This document shows, in pieces, positions 44,250 to 53,713 of a DNA stretch of 64,000 nt. Every line of letters begins with the position of its first letter. Position 1 is the first letter of the stretch. Origin of the DNA: Ancylobacter radicis (GTDB lineage Bacteria; Pseudomonadota; Alphaproteobacteria; Rhizobiales; Xanthobacteraceae). The position numbers and the translations under genes were made by a program. A model generated the notes under the pieces. That model searched no databases and was not told the DNA's origin. It worked only from the letters and a program-made list of their open reading frames with translations. Location: contig NZ_JAHCQH010000014.1 of assembly GCF_018449475.1 (NCBI RefSeq), forward strand, positions 496,001 through 560,000. The letters run 5' to 3'.

Positions 44250-45014
44250 ATGTCGCGCGCGATCACGCCCAACGCGCCCGCCTGGCTCACCGCCCGGCCG
44301 ATCGCCCATCGCGCGCTGCATGACACGGCGCACGGCATCATCGAGAACACGCCCTCGGCGGTGGATGCTGCGCTGGCGGGAAACTACGCCATCGAGGTCG
44401 ACATCCAGCTCTCGGCCGATGGCGAGGCGATGGTGTTCCATGACGACACGCTGGAACGCCTGACCTTCGCCAGCGGCCCCGCCCATGCGCTCACCACCGA
44501 AGCGTTCAGGGCGATGGAACTGCGCGGCACCACGGACCGCACCATGACGCTGGGCGACCTGCTCGCCCGCGTCGCCGGCCGCAGCACGCTCGTCATCGAA
44601 CTGAAAAGCCAGTACGACGGCAATCTTGCCGTGGCCCGGCGCGCGGTGGAGGTTCTGGCCGGCTATGCCGGGCCCGTGGCGCTGATGTCCTTCGATCCTG
44701 ACCTCGTCGCGGCGGCGCGAGACCTGGCGCCCCATATCCCGCGTGGCTTCACCATGGAGCACAGCTACGACGACCCGGAATGGGATTTCCTCTCGGCGCA
44801 GACCAAGAGCGCCTGGGGCCATCTGGAGCCCTTCGCGCTTATGCAGCCCGACTTCCTCGCCCACTATGTCAAGGAACTTCCCTCCGAGCCGGTGACGCGG
44901 GCGCGCCGGGAAAGCGGCCTCGCGGTCCTGACCTGGACGGTGCGCACCCTTGAAGACCGGGCGATCGCCGCCCTTCATGCCGACCAGATGATCTTCGAGG
45001 GTTTCCGCCCCTGA
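44250..45014 (+). CDS. Glycerophosphodiester phosphodiesterase
   Basis: A 254-residue TIM-barrel enzyme that cleaves glycerophosphodiesters to glycerol-3-phosphate and an alcohol. The family start IAHRALHDTAHGIIENTPSA holds the catalytic His, and EVDIQLSADGEAMVFHDDTL holds the metal ligands and second His. No signal peptide, so it is probably cytosolic. The ATG at 44250 follows the RidA stop by five bases. Confidence 0.93.
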   Translation: MSRAITPNAPAWLTARPIAHRALHDTAHGIIENTPSAVDAALAGNYAIEVDIQLSADGEAMVFHDDTLERLTFASGPAHALTTEAFRAMELRGTTDRTMTLGDLLARVAGRSTLVIELKSQYDGNLAVARRAVEVLAGYAGPVALMSFDPDLVAAARDLAPHIPRGFTMEHSYDDPEWDFLSAQTKSAWGHLEPFALMQPDFLAHYVKELPSEPVTRARRESGLAVLTWTVRTLEDRAIAALHADQMIFEGFRP

Positions 45015-45134
45015 CGGGCCGGAGCATCACGCCTGTCGCGCGGCCCCGCATCTCATTCGCGTGAGCGGGCTTTCGCCGACCGGCGAAGGCGCGCACAGTG
45101 TGTCGGTTCATGACTCGCGAGCCATCCAGCCTTC

Positions 45135-46430
45135 ATGCCTGACGACACTTTCACCCTGCGGGTCGAGAGCGATATCGGTGCGATTCCCGCTCCAGCGTGG
45201 AACCGCTGCGCCGATTCGAGCTCACGCCGAACGTCAGCAAACCACAATAACTCATTGATTTGTCGTGATATTGAAGACCAATCTCAAATTAATCCGGCAC
45301 ATAAACGGCCGGACAGCCCACCTGAAGCTGCGCCGTTCAACCCCTTCGTCTGCCATGAATTTCTGGCGGCGCTGGAGCAGTCCGGTTCGGCCTGCGCGGA
45401 GACAGGCTGGTTGCCGCAGCACCTCGTCCTTCAGGACGATGAGGGGGCGGTGATCGGTGTCTGTCCGGCCTATCTGAAGTCCCACTCCCAGGGAGAATAT
45501 GTCTTCGATCATGGCTGGGCGGAGGCGCTGCAGCGGGCGGGCGGTCGCTATTATCCCAAGCTTCAGGTCTCGGTCCCGTTCACCCCGGCCGCCGGTCCCC
45601 GGCTGATGGCCGCGCCGGGCGCGCCGACGCAAGCCGTGCGCGGCGCGCTGGCAGGAGGGCTCGTGACGCTCGCGCAGATGCGGCGCGTCTCCTCGGTCCA
45701 CGCCACCTTCCTCACGCCAGAGGATGCCGACGCCCTCGGAGCCGAGGGTTTCCTGCCCCGCACCGACCAGCAGTTCCACTGGCACAATCGCGGCTATGGC
45801 GACTATGAGGCGTTTCTCGAAGACCTTGCCTCGCGCAAACGCAAGGCGATCCGGCGCGAGCGCCGCGAGGCTCTGGAGGCGGGGATCTCCATCCACTGGC
45901 TCACCGGGCGCGACCTCACCGAGGAGGCCTGGGACGCCTTCTATGGCTTCTACCTGGAGACCGGCTCACGCAAATGGGGGCGCCCCTACCTCACCCGCGC
46001 CTTCTATTCGCTGATCAGCGAGCGCATGGCGGATGATGTGCTGCTGGTGATGGCCAAGCGGGCCGGGCGCTGGATCGCTGGCGCGATCAACTTCATCGGC
46101 TCGGACACGCTGTATGGCCGGCATTGGGGAGCGATCGAGCACCACCCCTTCCTGCATTTCGAGGTCTGCTACCATCAGGCGATCGACTTCGCGATCCAGC
46201 GCGGGCTGAAGACGGTGGAGGCGGGCGCACAGGGCGAGCACAAGCTGGCGCGCGGCTATCTCCCGGTCACCACCCGCTCCGCCCACTACATTGCCGACCC
46301 TGGCTTCCGTGCCGCCGTGGCCAATTATCTGGCAAGCGAGCGGCGCTATGTCGCCGAACTCGGCACCGAGCTCGCGCAGGCCGGGCCGTTCCGGCACGAT
46401 CTCTCCGGCACGGTACCGGACGAGCCTTGA
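45135..46430 (+). CDS. FemAB/GNAT-like N-acyltransferase (COG3146), with N-terminal insertion
   Basis: A 431-residue protein of the DUF482/COG3146 family, which has a doubled GNAT fold. Family blocks are clear: PFVCHEFLAALEQSGS, GWLPQHL, KSHSQGEYVFDHGWA, YYPKLQVSVPFTP and a late FEVCYHQAIDFAIQRGLKTVEAGAQGEHK. The region between about residues 27 and 68 is polar, low in hydrophobic residues and encoded by unusually AT-rich DNA (45231-45313). Relatives I recall pass directly from WDACAG-like to NPFVS. The insertion keeps the frame. Substrate unknown. Confidence 0.88.
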   Translation: MPDDTFTLRVESDIGAIPAPAWNRCADSSSRRTSANHNNSLICRDIEDQSQINPAHKRPDSPPEAAPFNPFVCHEFLAALEQSGSACAETGWLPQHLVLQDDEGAVIGVCPAYLKSHSQGEYVFDHGWAEALQRAGGRYYPKLQVSVPFTPAAGPRLMAAPGAPTQAVRGALAGGLVTLAQMRRVSSVHATFLTPEDADALGAEGFLPRTDQQFHWHNRGYGDYEAFLEDLASRKRKAIRRERREALEAGISIHWLTGRDLTEEAWDAFYGFYLETGSRKWGRPYLTRAFYSLISERMADDVLLVMAKRAGRWIAGAINFIGSDTLYGRHWGAIEHHPFLHFEVCYHQAIDFAIQRGLKTVEAGAQGEHKLARGYLPVTTRSAHYIADPGFRAAVANYLASERRYVAELGTELAQAGPFRHDLSGTVPDEP

Positions 46431-46478
46431 CCGCTGGCGCGGCGCTTGCGATCAGGTCCGGCAACAGGGGAGGATTGC

Positions 46479-46901
46479 ATGACCTACGATCCCGGCAACA
46501 TCTTCGCGAAAATTCTGCGTGGCGAGCTTCCCGCGCACCGCGTCTATGAGGATGAGAAGGCTTTCGCCTTTCTCGACATCATGCCCCGCTCCACCGGCCA
46601 CACGCTGGTGATCCCCAAGGCGCCGGCCCGCAACATCCTCGACATCGAGCCGGACGACCTCGCTCATGTCATCGGCGTCGCCAAGAAGATCGCCGTGGCG
46701 CAGATGGCGGCGTTCGGAGCGGATGGAATCACCGTCCAGCAGTTCAACGAGACCGCTGGCGGGCAGGTCGTGTTCCACCTGCATGTGCATGTGATCCCGC
46801 GCTTCGAGGGCGTCGAGCTGCTGCCGCCGCAATCGAAGATGGAGACCCCAGAGGTCTTGGCCGCGAATGCCGCCAAGCTGAAGGCGGCACTTGAGGGCTG
46901 A
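46479..46901 (+). CDS. HIT family hydrolase (Hint-like)
   Basis: A 140-residue nucleotide-binding hydrolase. The histidine triad is HLHVHVIPR near residue 98. The start NIFAKILRGELPAHRVYED and FLDIMPRSTGHTLVIPK are typical of HinT-like proteins, which cleave AMP-lysine or similar phosphoramidates. AGGGGAGG stands six bases before the ATG. It converges on the azlD gene. Confidence 0.95.
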   Translation: MTYDPGNIFAKILRGELPAHRVYEDEKAFAFLDIMPRSTGHTLVIPKAPARNILDIEPDDLAHVIGVAKKIAVAQMAAFGADGITVQQFNETAGGQVVFHLHVHVIPRFEGVELLPPQSKMETPEVLAANAAKLKAALEG

Positions 46902-46906
46902 TCGCT

Positions 46907-47257
46907 TCAGCCAACGCTGAGCCACCAGGCGCCGGCGATGAGCACTGCCTCGGCGGTGAGGACGCCGGCGAGGACGGAACGGCGAAAGCCGACAAAGCCG
47001 CCAATGCCCGCGGCAACCGCTGCGATCCGCAGCCAGAGGGGCAAGGCGATGAGCGCCCCGTTCGGCACCAGCAGCAGCCGGGCGACGACGGCGGCGAGCA
47101 GCGCCGTCGCCACCGCACGCACCCACTGCATCCACAGGCCGTTCTCGTCGATCCGCCGCCCGAACAGGACGCCGAGCAGGCGCCATATCTCGTTCGGCAG
47201 GAAGCCGACCAGGATCACCACCAAGGCCGCCCCGAGTTCCGTGCCGATGAAGCTCAT
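46907..47257 (-). CDS. azlD: AzlD family branched-chain amino acid transport subunit
   Basis: A 116-residue membrane protein with three or four membrane segments. It begins MSFIGTELGAALVVILVGFLPNEIWRLLG. AzlD is the small partner of AzlC in branched-chain amino acid export. Its ATG overlaps the azlC stop by four bases (ATGA), so the pair is co-translated. The upstream frame overlapping azlC is rejected. Confidence 0.9.
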   Translation of the reverse strand: MSFIGTELGAALVVILVGFLPNEIWRLLGVLFGRRIDENGLWMQWVRAVATALLAAVVARLLLVPNGALIALPLWLRIAAVAAGIGGFVGFRRSVLAGVLTAEAVLIAGAWWLSVG

Positions 47258-47997
47258 GTCGCGCGCCGAAATCCATAGCGGGCGATCAGGAAGGCGAGCG
47301 TACCGCCCCCTACCCCCGCCCAGAACAAATCCAGCCCTCCCGGCGAATTGACCGCCAGCGGCGAGATCGCCGCACCCAGGCCGATCGCCAGCCAGTCGAC
47401 GGGTGCCTTGGCGTTGCGCACCAGCAGGATGGTGAAGGAGATCGGGGTGAGCAGCAGCAGCGCCACCGCGAGCGGGCCCGGCAGCGCATTGGTGAGATAG
47501 TAGCCGAAGGCCGTGCCACCGGTGCTCATCACGGTCAGGCCGGTGCCGAGGCCGATCGTGTAGGCCGGTCGGCCGACCGGCGGAACCTTCGGCAGCAGGC
47601 GCAGCGCCTCGACCCACATGGTCACGGCGACGAAATGGGCGCAGAGAATCTCATGGAACAGGCGTGGGCGCGGCCCGCGCATCAGCGGCATCAGCGAAAC
47701 CACCATCGGCAGAAGACGCACCCCCGAGAGGCACACGGCCAGAGCGACGGCCGGTAGCGGGGCGCCAGCACCGATGCCGCCGACGAGGATCACCTGGGCC
47801 GGCAGCGCCCAGACCAGCACGGTGGACAGCAGCCCCGCGCCGATGGGAAAGCCGACATCATGCAGCAACCCGCCAAAGCCGACAAAGGTCGCCACCAGCA
47901 CGAAGCCCGGCACGGCCAGCGCCCCGGCCATGCCCCGCAGGAACCAGCGGGTGGCGGAAATCGTCTCGGAAGGGGGAATGTCAGGCACTGGATTCAT
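47254..47997 (-). CDS. azlC: AzlC family ABC/branched-chain amino acid permease
   Basis: A 247-residue membrane protein with about seven segments and the family core PGFVLVATFVGFGGLLHDVGFP, WALPAQVILVGG and LSGVRLLPMVVSL. AzlC with AzlD forms an exporter of branched-chain amino acids and sometimes azaleucine. The ATG at 47997 was preferred to a GTG three codons upstream. A polar N-terminus of about 20 residues precedes the first segment. Confidence 0.92.
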   Translation of the reverse strand: MNPVPDIPPSETISATRWFLRGMAGALAVPGFVLVATFVGFGGLLHDVGFPIGAGLLSTVLVWALPAQVILVGGIGAGAPLPAVALAVCLSGVRLLPMVVSLMPLMRGPRPRLFHEILCAHFVAVTMWVEALRLLPKVPPVGRPAYTIGLGTGLTVMSTGGTAFGYYLTNALPGPLAVALLLLTPISFTILLVRNAKAPVDWLAIGLGAAISPLAVNSPGGLDLFWAGVGGGTLAFLIARYGFRRAT

Positions 47998-48116
47998 GGG
48001 GCTCACGCGGGTGCCCGTACATCGGCCGCGCCACCGCGGCGGTCAAGCGCCACCTTGGTGGGATTGTTCGGGCCGGGATGTCTGGCCCGCTACTCGCCAT
48101 GGCAGGCCAGCGTAAC

Positions 48117-48148
48117 GAAAAACCCCGCCGGCTGAACCGGCGGGGTTT
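48117..48148 (-). terminator. Rho-independent terminator of clpA
   Basis: CCCCGCCGG (48123-48131), 5-base loop, CCGGCGGGG (48137-48145). On the minus strand the stem is followed by TTTTTCG. It lies 20 bases beyond the clpA stop. Confidence 0.92.
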
Positions 48149-48168
48149 GATCGTGAGGCGAAGGAGGA

Positions 48169-50628
48169 TCAGACCTTGACCAGCGGCAGCTTCGGCACCT
48201 TGGAGCCGCCCGGACGGGGGCGACCGCCCTCACCCGTCGGCTTGGCCGTCTTGGCCGCCGGCTTGTCGGCCGTCTTGGCCGTGGCCTTGCGGCGCGGCGC
48301 GCGCTTGGCCTTGACCGGCTCGATCTTCTCCGGCTTGGGCGTAATCGGCCCTTCCGGGAACTCAAAGGCGAGTTCCGTACCGCCGTCCTCGTCGGTCTTC
48401 AGCACGACGCGAACATGCCCGCCGGAACGCAGCTTGCCGAACAGCACCTCGTCGGCCAGCGCCTTCTTGATGTGCTCCTGGATCACCCGGCCCATCGGAC
48501 GGGCGCCCATCTGCTGGTCGTAGCCGCGCTCCACCAGCCAGGCGGTCGCGTCGTCCGACAGCTCGATGGTGACGTTGCGGTCGGCGAGCTGGGCTTCGAG
48601 CTGGAGCACGAACTTCTCCACCACCAGCGAGATGACCTCGTTGGTGAGGTGGGCGAAGGGAATGATCGCATCCAGGCGGTTGCGGAACTCCGGCGCGAAG
48701 AGGCGGTTGATCGCCTCCACATCGTCCCCTTCCCGCTTAGAGCGGGTGAAGCCGAAGGCCGACTTGGACAGATCCGCCGCACCGGCATTCGTCGTCATGA
48801 TCAGAATGACGTTGCGGAAATCGACCTGCTTGCCGTTGTGGTCGGTCAGCTTCCCGTGGTCCATCACCTGCAGAAGGATGTTGAACAGGTCGGGATGCGC
48901 CTTCTCGATCTCGTCGAGCAGCAGCACGCAATGCGGGTGCTGGTCGATGCCATCGGTGAGCAAGCCACCCTGGTCGAAGCCGACATAGCCCGGAGGGGCG
49001 CCGATCAGCCGCGAGATGGTGTGCCGCTCCATATATTCGGACATGTCGAAGCGCAGCAGCTCGACGCCGAGGCTGGACGCGAGTTGCTTGGCGACTTCCG
49101 TCTTGCCGACGCCGGTCGGGCCCGAGAACAGGTAGGAGCCGATCGGCTTCTCCGGCTCGCGCAGGCCGGCGCGGGCGAGCTTGATGGCGGACGCCAGAGC
49201 CTCGATGGCCTTGTCCTGCCCGTAGACGACGCGCTTCAGCGTGGTCTCCAGACCGGCCAGAACCTCCGTGTCGCTCTTAGAGACCGTCTTCGGCGGGATA
49301 CGGGCGATCGTGGCAATGGTCGCCTCGATCTCCTTCACGCCAATGGTCTTCTTGCGGCGGTTCTCGGGCACCAGCATCTGGGCCGCGCCGGACTCGTCGA
49401 TGATATCGATCGCCTTGTCCGGCAGCTTGCGGTCGTGAATGTAGCGCGCGGAAAGCTCAACCGCCGCCTTGATGGCTTCGTTGGTGTAGCGCAGCCGGTG
49501 ATAGTCCTCGAAATAGGGCTTCAGCCCCTTCAGGATCTCGATCGCATCGGGAACGGTCGGCTCCGGCACGTCGATCTTCTGGAACCGACGCACAAGGGCG
49601 CGGTCCTTCTCGAAATACTGGCGGTATTCCTTGTAGGTGGTCGAGCCGACGCAGCGCAACGTGCCGGCCGCGAGGGCTGGCTTGAGCAGATTGGAGGCAT
49701 CCATCGCCCCGCCCGAGGTCGCCCCGGCACCAATCACCGTATGGATCTCGTCGATGAACATGATGGCGTCGGGATAGGCCTCGATTTCCTTGACCACCTG
49801 CTTGAGGCGCTCCTCGAAATCGCCGCGGTAACGAGTACCCGCCAGCAGCGCGCCCATGTCGAGCGAGAAGACGGTGGCCTTCTTCAGCACGTCCGGCACT
49901 TCGCCATTGACGATGCGCCGTGCCAGACCCTCGGCGATGGCAGTCTTGCCCACGCCGGGATCGCCGACGAAGAGAGGGTTGTTCTTGGACCGGCGGCACA
50001 GCACCTGGATGGTGCGGTGGATTTCCGCGTCACGACCGATGAGCGGGTCGATCTTGCCTTCGCGCGCCTTTTTGTTGAGGTTCACGCAATAGGCGTCGAG
50101 CGCATCGGCCTTCTTCTTGGTGTCCTCCCCGGTCTTCGTCTCCGTCTCCTCCTCGGCGCCTCGGACAGGACGGCTTTCCGACATGCCGGCGCGCTTGGCG
50201 ATGCCGTGACTGATGTAGTTGACCGCATCATAGCGAGTCATGTCCTGCTCTTGCAGGAAATAAGCCGCATGGCTCTCACGTTCGGCGAAAATCGCGACCA
50301 GCACGTTGGCGCCGGTCACTTCCTCGCGGCCGGAGGACTGGACATGGATCACCGCGCGCTGGATCACGCGCTGGAAACCGGCCGTGGGCTTGGAATCCTC
50401 GCCCGCGTCCTGCACGAGATTGTCGAGTTCGGTGTCGATATATTCGACGAGGTTGCGACGGAGCTTTTCGAGATCGACATTGCACGCCCGCATGACGGCA
50501 GCCGAATCCTGATCGTCGACAAGCGACAGAAGCAGGTGCTCCAGCGTGGCGTACTCGTGATGGCGTTCGTTGGCGAGCGCGAGGGCCCGGTGAAGCGACT
50601 GCTCGAGGCTGCGGGAGAAGGTGGGCAT
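48169..50628 (-). CDS. clpA: ATP-dependent Clp protease ATP-binding subunit ClpA
   Basis: An 819-residue AAA+ unfoldase that feeds substrates to ClpP. The N-domain (1-145) binds ClpS. The first ATPase domain has Walker A GDPGVGKT at 222-229; the second has SGPTGVGKT near 505. SAFGF in the second domain is probably the ClpP-binding loop. The C-terminal 65 residues form a Lys/Ala/Pro-rich tail ([17 protein letters not shown]) longer than in E. coli. It starts 31 bases after clpS, one operon, and ends in a strong terminator. Confidence 0.97.
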   Translation of the reverse strand: MPTFSRSLEQSLHRALALANERHHEYATLEHLLLSLVDDQDSAAVMRACNVDLEKLRRNLVEYIDTELDNLVQDAGEDSKPTAGFQRVIQRAVIHVQSSGREEVTGANVLVAIFAERESHAAYFLQEQDMTRYDAVNYISHGIAKRAGMSESRPVRGAEEETETKTGEDTKKKADALDAYCVNLNKKAREGKIDPLIGRDAEIHRTIQVLCRRSKNNPLFVGDPGVGKTAIAEGLARRIVNGEVPDVLKKATVFSLDMGALLAGTRYRGDFEERLKQVVKEIEAYPDAIMFIDEIHTVIGAGATSGGAMDASNLLKPALAAGTLRCVGSTTYKEYRQYFEKDRALVRRFQKIDVPEPTVPDAIEILKGLKPYFEDYHRLRYTNEAIKAAVELSARYIHDRKLPDKAIDIIDESGAAQMLVPENRRKKTIGVKEIEATIATIARIPPKTVSKSDTEVLAGLETTLKRVVYGQDKAIEALASAIKLARAGLREPEKPIGSYLFSGPTGVGKTEVAKQLASSLGVELLRFDMSEYMERHTISRLIGAPPGYVGFDQGGLLTDGIDQHPHCVLLLDEIEKAHPDLFNILLQVMDHGKLTDHNGKQVDFRNVILIMTTNAGAADLSKSAFGFTRSKREGDDVEAINRLFAPEFRNRLDAIIPFAHLTNEVISLVVEKFVLQLEAQLADRNVTIELSDDATAWLVERGYDQQMGARPMGRVIQEHIKKALADEVLFGKLRSGGHVRVVLKTDEDGGTELAFEFPEGPITPKPEKIEPVKAKRAPRRKATAKTADKPAAKTAKPTGEGGRPRPGGSKVPKLPLVKV

Positions 50629-50659
50629 CGGGACCTCTTCGTTTAGCCGTCGCGGGGCG

Positions 50660-51031
50660 TCACTTCTTCTCCATGACGCACTGCAAAGGATGCTGATGCT
50701 TTCGGGCGAAGTCCATCACCTGGGTGACCTTTGTCTCGGCCACTTCATAGGTGTAGACGCCGCACTCGCCCACGCCATGCTGATGAACGTGCAGCATGAT
50801 CTGGGTGGCTTCCTCCCGGTTCTTGGTGAAGAAGTGCTCCAGCACATGAACGACGAACTCCATTGGCGTGTAGTCGTCATTGAGCAGGAGCACCCGGTAG
50901 AGGCTCGGCCGCTTCACCTGCGGCTTCGTACGGGTAATGACCGCCGTTCCCGGCGGGTTGTCACCGCGCCGACGACGCTCGTCGTCGGCCATCATGATAA
51001 AGGGCAGCGTTTCGGTTTCAGGTTCTGACAT
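50660..51031 (-). CDS. clpS: ATP-dependent Clp protease adaptor ClpS
   Basis: A 123-residue adaptor that delivers N-degron substrates to ClpA. The core [25 protein letters not shown] holds the N-end-rule pocket ([10 protein letters not shown]), and [21 protein letters not shown] is the ClpA-contact face. The first 40 residues are polar, as in alphaproteobacterial ClpS. Directly upstream of clpA. Confidence 0.97.
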   Translation of the reverse strand: MSEPETETLPFIMMADDERRRRGDNPPGTAVITRTKPQVKRPSLYRVLLLNDDYTPMEFVVHVLEHFFTKNREEATQIMLHVHQHGVGECGVYTYEVAETKVTQVMDFARKHQHPLQCVMEKK

Positions 51032-51345
51032 TCAGGCTGGACCTTCCCGGCAACATACCGGGGCTTGCTTCAGACATAATAGGTAGCCGCTCCCCCTCGC
51101 GCCAGAGCCCCGACTGGTTCTCTCTGTCGCAATCCGGTGACAATGGAGCCTGGGAAGCTTGTGTGGCGGTATCTTCGCCTGCGTCATCATGACGAAACAA
51201 CTTTGTGACTGCCGGCGGGAGCCAAAACGAAAAGGCCCGACCTTTCGGCCGGGCCTTCGAAATTCTCAATCGCACCAGAGCTTCGCATCACCGACCCAAG
51301 GCCAGCAACGCACCGCTCGATGGGGCGCGCCTCAAGCGAGGCGTG
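51032..51345. other. 314-base intergenic region between phasin and clpS
   Basis: It holds the phasin terminator (51225-51257) at the phasin side and, toward clpS, presumably the clpS promoter, whose hexamers I could not fix. No gene seen. Confidence 0.6.
51225..51257 (-). terminator. Rho-independent terminator of the phasin gene
   Basis: On the minus strand GGCCCGGCC and GGTCGGGCC pair over 9 bp (one G-U pair) around a GAAA tetraloop, followed by TTTTCGTTTT. It lies about 90 bases after the phasin stop. Confidence 0.88.
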
Positions 51346-51681
51346 TCACTTAGCGCCCGGCATCTTGGCGATGAGGCCTTCGTAGGGCTTGTAGGTCTCC
51401 TTGGCGAGATCGGCGTAAAGTTCGCCCATCTTGGTCGCCTGGGACACGAAGCTCTCATAGGCGCTCTTGAAATAGTCCGACTGGATCTCGACCGCCTTGT
51501 CGAGGGTCTTGGCGCCGAACAGCTTCTCAGCCACCGCGGTGCTCTCCTCGAAGGACTTCTTCGAATAATCGGCCATCTCGACGGCGATCGCCTGCACGCC
51601 CTTCGACATGGTGCCGAAGCTCTTCATCGCCAGTTCCATGTTGTCCTTGCCGAGCTTCTGGAGGTCGTCGACGTTCTGCAT
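51346..51681 (-). CDS. Phasin family protein
   Basis: A 111-residue amphipathic helical protein that coats polyhydroxyalkanoate granules. The pattern NVDDLQKLGKDNMELAMKSFG, followed by YSKKSFEESTAVAEKLFGAK and VEIQSDYFKSAYESFV, is the phasin domain in full. It has its own promoter and terminator. Two repeat blocks in the promoter suggest a repressor. The presence of the gene implies polyhydroxybutyrate storage, with the synthesis genes elsewhere. Confidence 0.94.
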   Translation of the reverse strand: MQNVDDLQKLGKDNMELAMKSFGTMSKGVQAIAVEMADYSKKSFEESTAVAEKLFGAKTLDKAVEIQSDYFKSAYESFVSQATKMGELYADLAKETYKPYEGLIAKMPGAK

Positions 51682-52036
51682 GTTAGCCAGCTCCTGTGCT
51701 GTTCCACGCGTGCTGAGTCTTGCCCGCTCGCGTCCGCTTGGGAAGCGTCTCCCTGCCTTCTAAGTAGCGCAACGCAGCATACCCGTCAAGAATTTTTGTG
51801 CAGCGCAACATGACAGGTCCGCACAAGGATACCAGCTCATTTTCTCGCCACATGGACGGGGATGATGGGCTCAAATTTACGAGTTCGTAACCGCACTCTT
51901 CTTAAGGTTTGCGGAGTGATCGCTCGGCAACGTTCCTTCAATTCAGAGCTGGTGCGCCGCACCCGCCCTGCGGCTGCCAGGGATCTGCCGATCGTTGTGT
52001 ACCGGCCTAGGCCGAGAGAGTAAGCGAGACGGGTAG
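51682..52036. other. 355-base divergent regulatory region
   Basis: It holds the phasin promoter with its repeats (51761-51810) and, toward the carboxypeptidase gene, a 14-bp perfect palindrome TTACGA-GT-TCGTAA (51877-51890) that could be an operator. No gene seen; the region is AT-richer than its flanks. Confidence 0.6.
51761..51810 (-). promoter_or_regulatory. Phasin promoter with repressor-like repeats
   Basis: On the minus strand TTGACG (51789-51784) and TACTTA (51766-51761) are 17 bp apart. Two blocks, each with GCGCAAC and GCAGC on the plus strand (51767-51778 and 51800-51809), sit in the spacer and just upstream of the -35. PhaR repressors of alphaproteobacteria bind TGC-rich repeats at phasin promoters; the match here is by pattern only. 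Confidence 0.75.
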
Positions 52037-53704
52037 ATGCGGGTTTCGGGGCTTATCGGCACGTATGCCATGCGTGCCGGCGTGTTGCTTCTTACAGTGT
52101 CACTGATGGGCGCGAGCGCCGCTGATGCGGCGCCGAAGAAGAAGAAACAGGCCCGAAACAAGGCGGCGGTCACCCGAACGGTTGCCGATAACGGCGCCTG
52201 GAAGCGCGGCTATTCCGACATTGTGATCGACGCCAACACCGGCAAGGTTCTCCATGAGGAGAATGCCGACGCCCTGCGTCACCCTGCCTCCGTGACCAAG
52301 GTCATGACGCTTTATCTGCTGTTCGAACAGCTTGAGGCCCGCCGGCTCCGTCTCGATTCCCAACTGCGGGTCTCGCCCTATGCGGCGGCCCAGCAGCCGT
52401 CAAAGCTCGGCGTCAAGGCCGGCTCGACCATCTCGGTCGACGACGCCATCCAGGCGCTGGTCACCCGCTCGGCCAATGACGTCGCCGTGGTGATCGCCGA
52501 GAATCTCGCCGGCGACAGCGCCAGCTTCGCCCGCCGCATGACCCAGCGCGCCCGCTCCCTCGGCATGTCGCGCACCACCTTCAAGAATCCCAATGGCCTG
52601 CCCGACCCGCAGCAGGTGACGACGGCCCGTGATCTCGCCACGCTCGGCCGCGCCATTCAGGAACGGTTCCCGACCTATTACGCCTATTTCGAAAAGCGCA
52701 GCTTCATGTATCGCGGCGTCGCGATCCGCAACCACAACCGCATGCTCGGACGCATCGAGGGTGTTGACGGCATCAAGACCGGCTACACCAACGCCTCCGG
52801 CTTCAATCTGCTCACCAGCGTGAAGCGCGATGGCCGCTATGTCATCGCCGTGGTCATGGGCGGCGCCAGCGCGGCCTCTCGCGACAACCGGATGGCCGCC
52901 CTCCTGACCGAATCCCTGCCGCGCGCCTATGCCGGCCGCCAGATGGTGGCCCGCATGAATTCCGCTCCGGCCATGGCAGATGCCGACATGGCGCCGGTCG
53001 CCGTGGCCGTCGCCGCGCCGGTTCCCGCGCCTGCCCCCGCCGTCGCGCCGGAAGTGGTGCCGGTCCCCTCCGCCAACCCGCGCATCGCCATGGCCTCGGC
53101 CGCCGCCCTGCCGGCTGCCGTTGAGACTGACGAGATCACCACGGCCTCGGTGCCGACCCCGCCGGTCCGCGCGGCTGACCCGTCCGCTCTGGCGGGTTCC
53201 ACCACCCCGATCGTCCCGGTTGCCGTCAAGACCGTGGCGATCGCCCGCCCGACCGCGCCGACGGCGACCTTCAGCAACCAGCCCGGCATTCTCGGCACGC
53301 TCGCTTTCACCAGCAATCAGGCGCCAGTGGCGACCGCTCCCGCTCAGGCGGCGGCTCCCGCCCAGCAGGCCATCAAGAAGGTCCAGCTGGCCAGCGCCGG
53401 CCCGACCGAAATTCCGTTCCAGGACGCCGAGACCGCCGATACGGCGGCCCGCCCCCGCGCCGGCGGCTGGGGCATCCAGATCGGCGCCTTCGGCAGCGAA
53501 GCCGACGCCCACGCCCAGCTGACCAAGGCCAAGCAGAAGGCTGCCGCCGCCCTCTCCAAGGCGGCTCCCTATACCGAGACCGTGAAGGGCTCCTCCACCA
53601 TCGTGCGTGCCCGCTTTGCCGGGTTCGACGCCGAGACTGCCGCCCGCAAGGCCTGCGCGGCGCTGAAGCGCAGCGACTTCGGCTGCATGGTCTTCCGGAA
53701 CTGA
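52037..53704 (+). CDS. D-alanyl-D-alanine carboxypeptidase (S11) with SPOR domain
   Basis: A 555-residue periplasmic penicillin-binding protein that trims peptidoglycan stem peptides. A signal peptide ends near ADAA. The three active-site motifs are present: S85-V-T-K88, S145-A-N147 and K247-T-G249. A Pro/Ala-rich linker of about 170 residues leads to a C-terminal SPOR domain (from WGIQIGAFGS), which binds denuded septal glycan. So the enzyme is probably targeted to the division site. The S11 family with SPOR tail is typical of alphaproteobacteria. Confidence 0.95.
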   Translation: MRVSGLIGTYAMRAGVLLLTVSLMGASAADAAPKKKKQARNKAAVTRTVADNGAWKRGYSDIVIDANTGKVLHEENADALRHPASVTKVMTLYLLFEQLEARRLRLDSQLRVSPYAAAQQPSKLGVKAGSTISVDDAIQALVTRSANDVAVVIAENLAGDSASFARRMTQRARSLGMSRTTFKNPNGLPDPQQVTTARDLATLGRAIQERFPTYYAYFEKRSFMYRGVAIRNHNRMLGRIEGVDGIKTGYTNASGFNLLTSVKRDGRYVIAVVMGGASAASRDNRMAALLTESLPRAYAGRQMVARMNSAPAMADADMAPVAVAVAAPVPAPAPAVAPEVVPVPSANPRIAMASAAALPAAVETDEITTASVPTPPVRAADPSALAGSTTPIVPVAVKTVAIARPTAPTATFSNQPGILGTLAFTSNQAPVATAPAQAAAPAQQAIKKVQLASAGPTEIPFQDAETADTAARPRAGGWGIQIGAFGSEADAHAQLTKAKQKAAAALSKAAPYTETVKGSSTIVRARFAGFDAETAARKACAALKRSDFGCMVFRN

Positions 53705-53713
53705 CGGGAGCCC

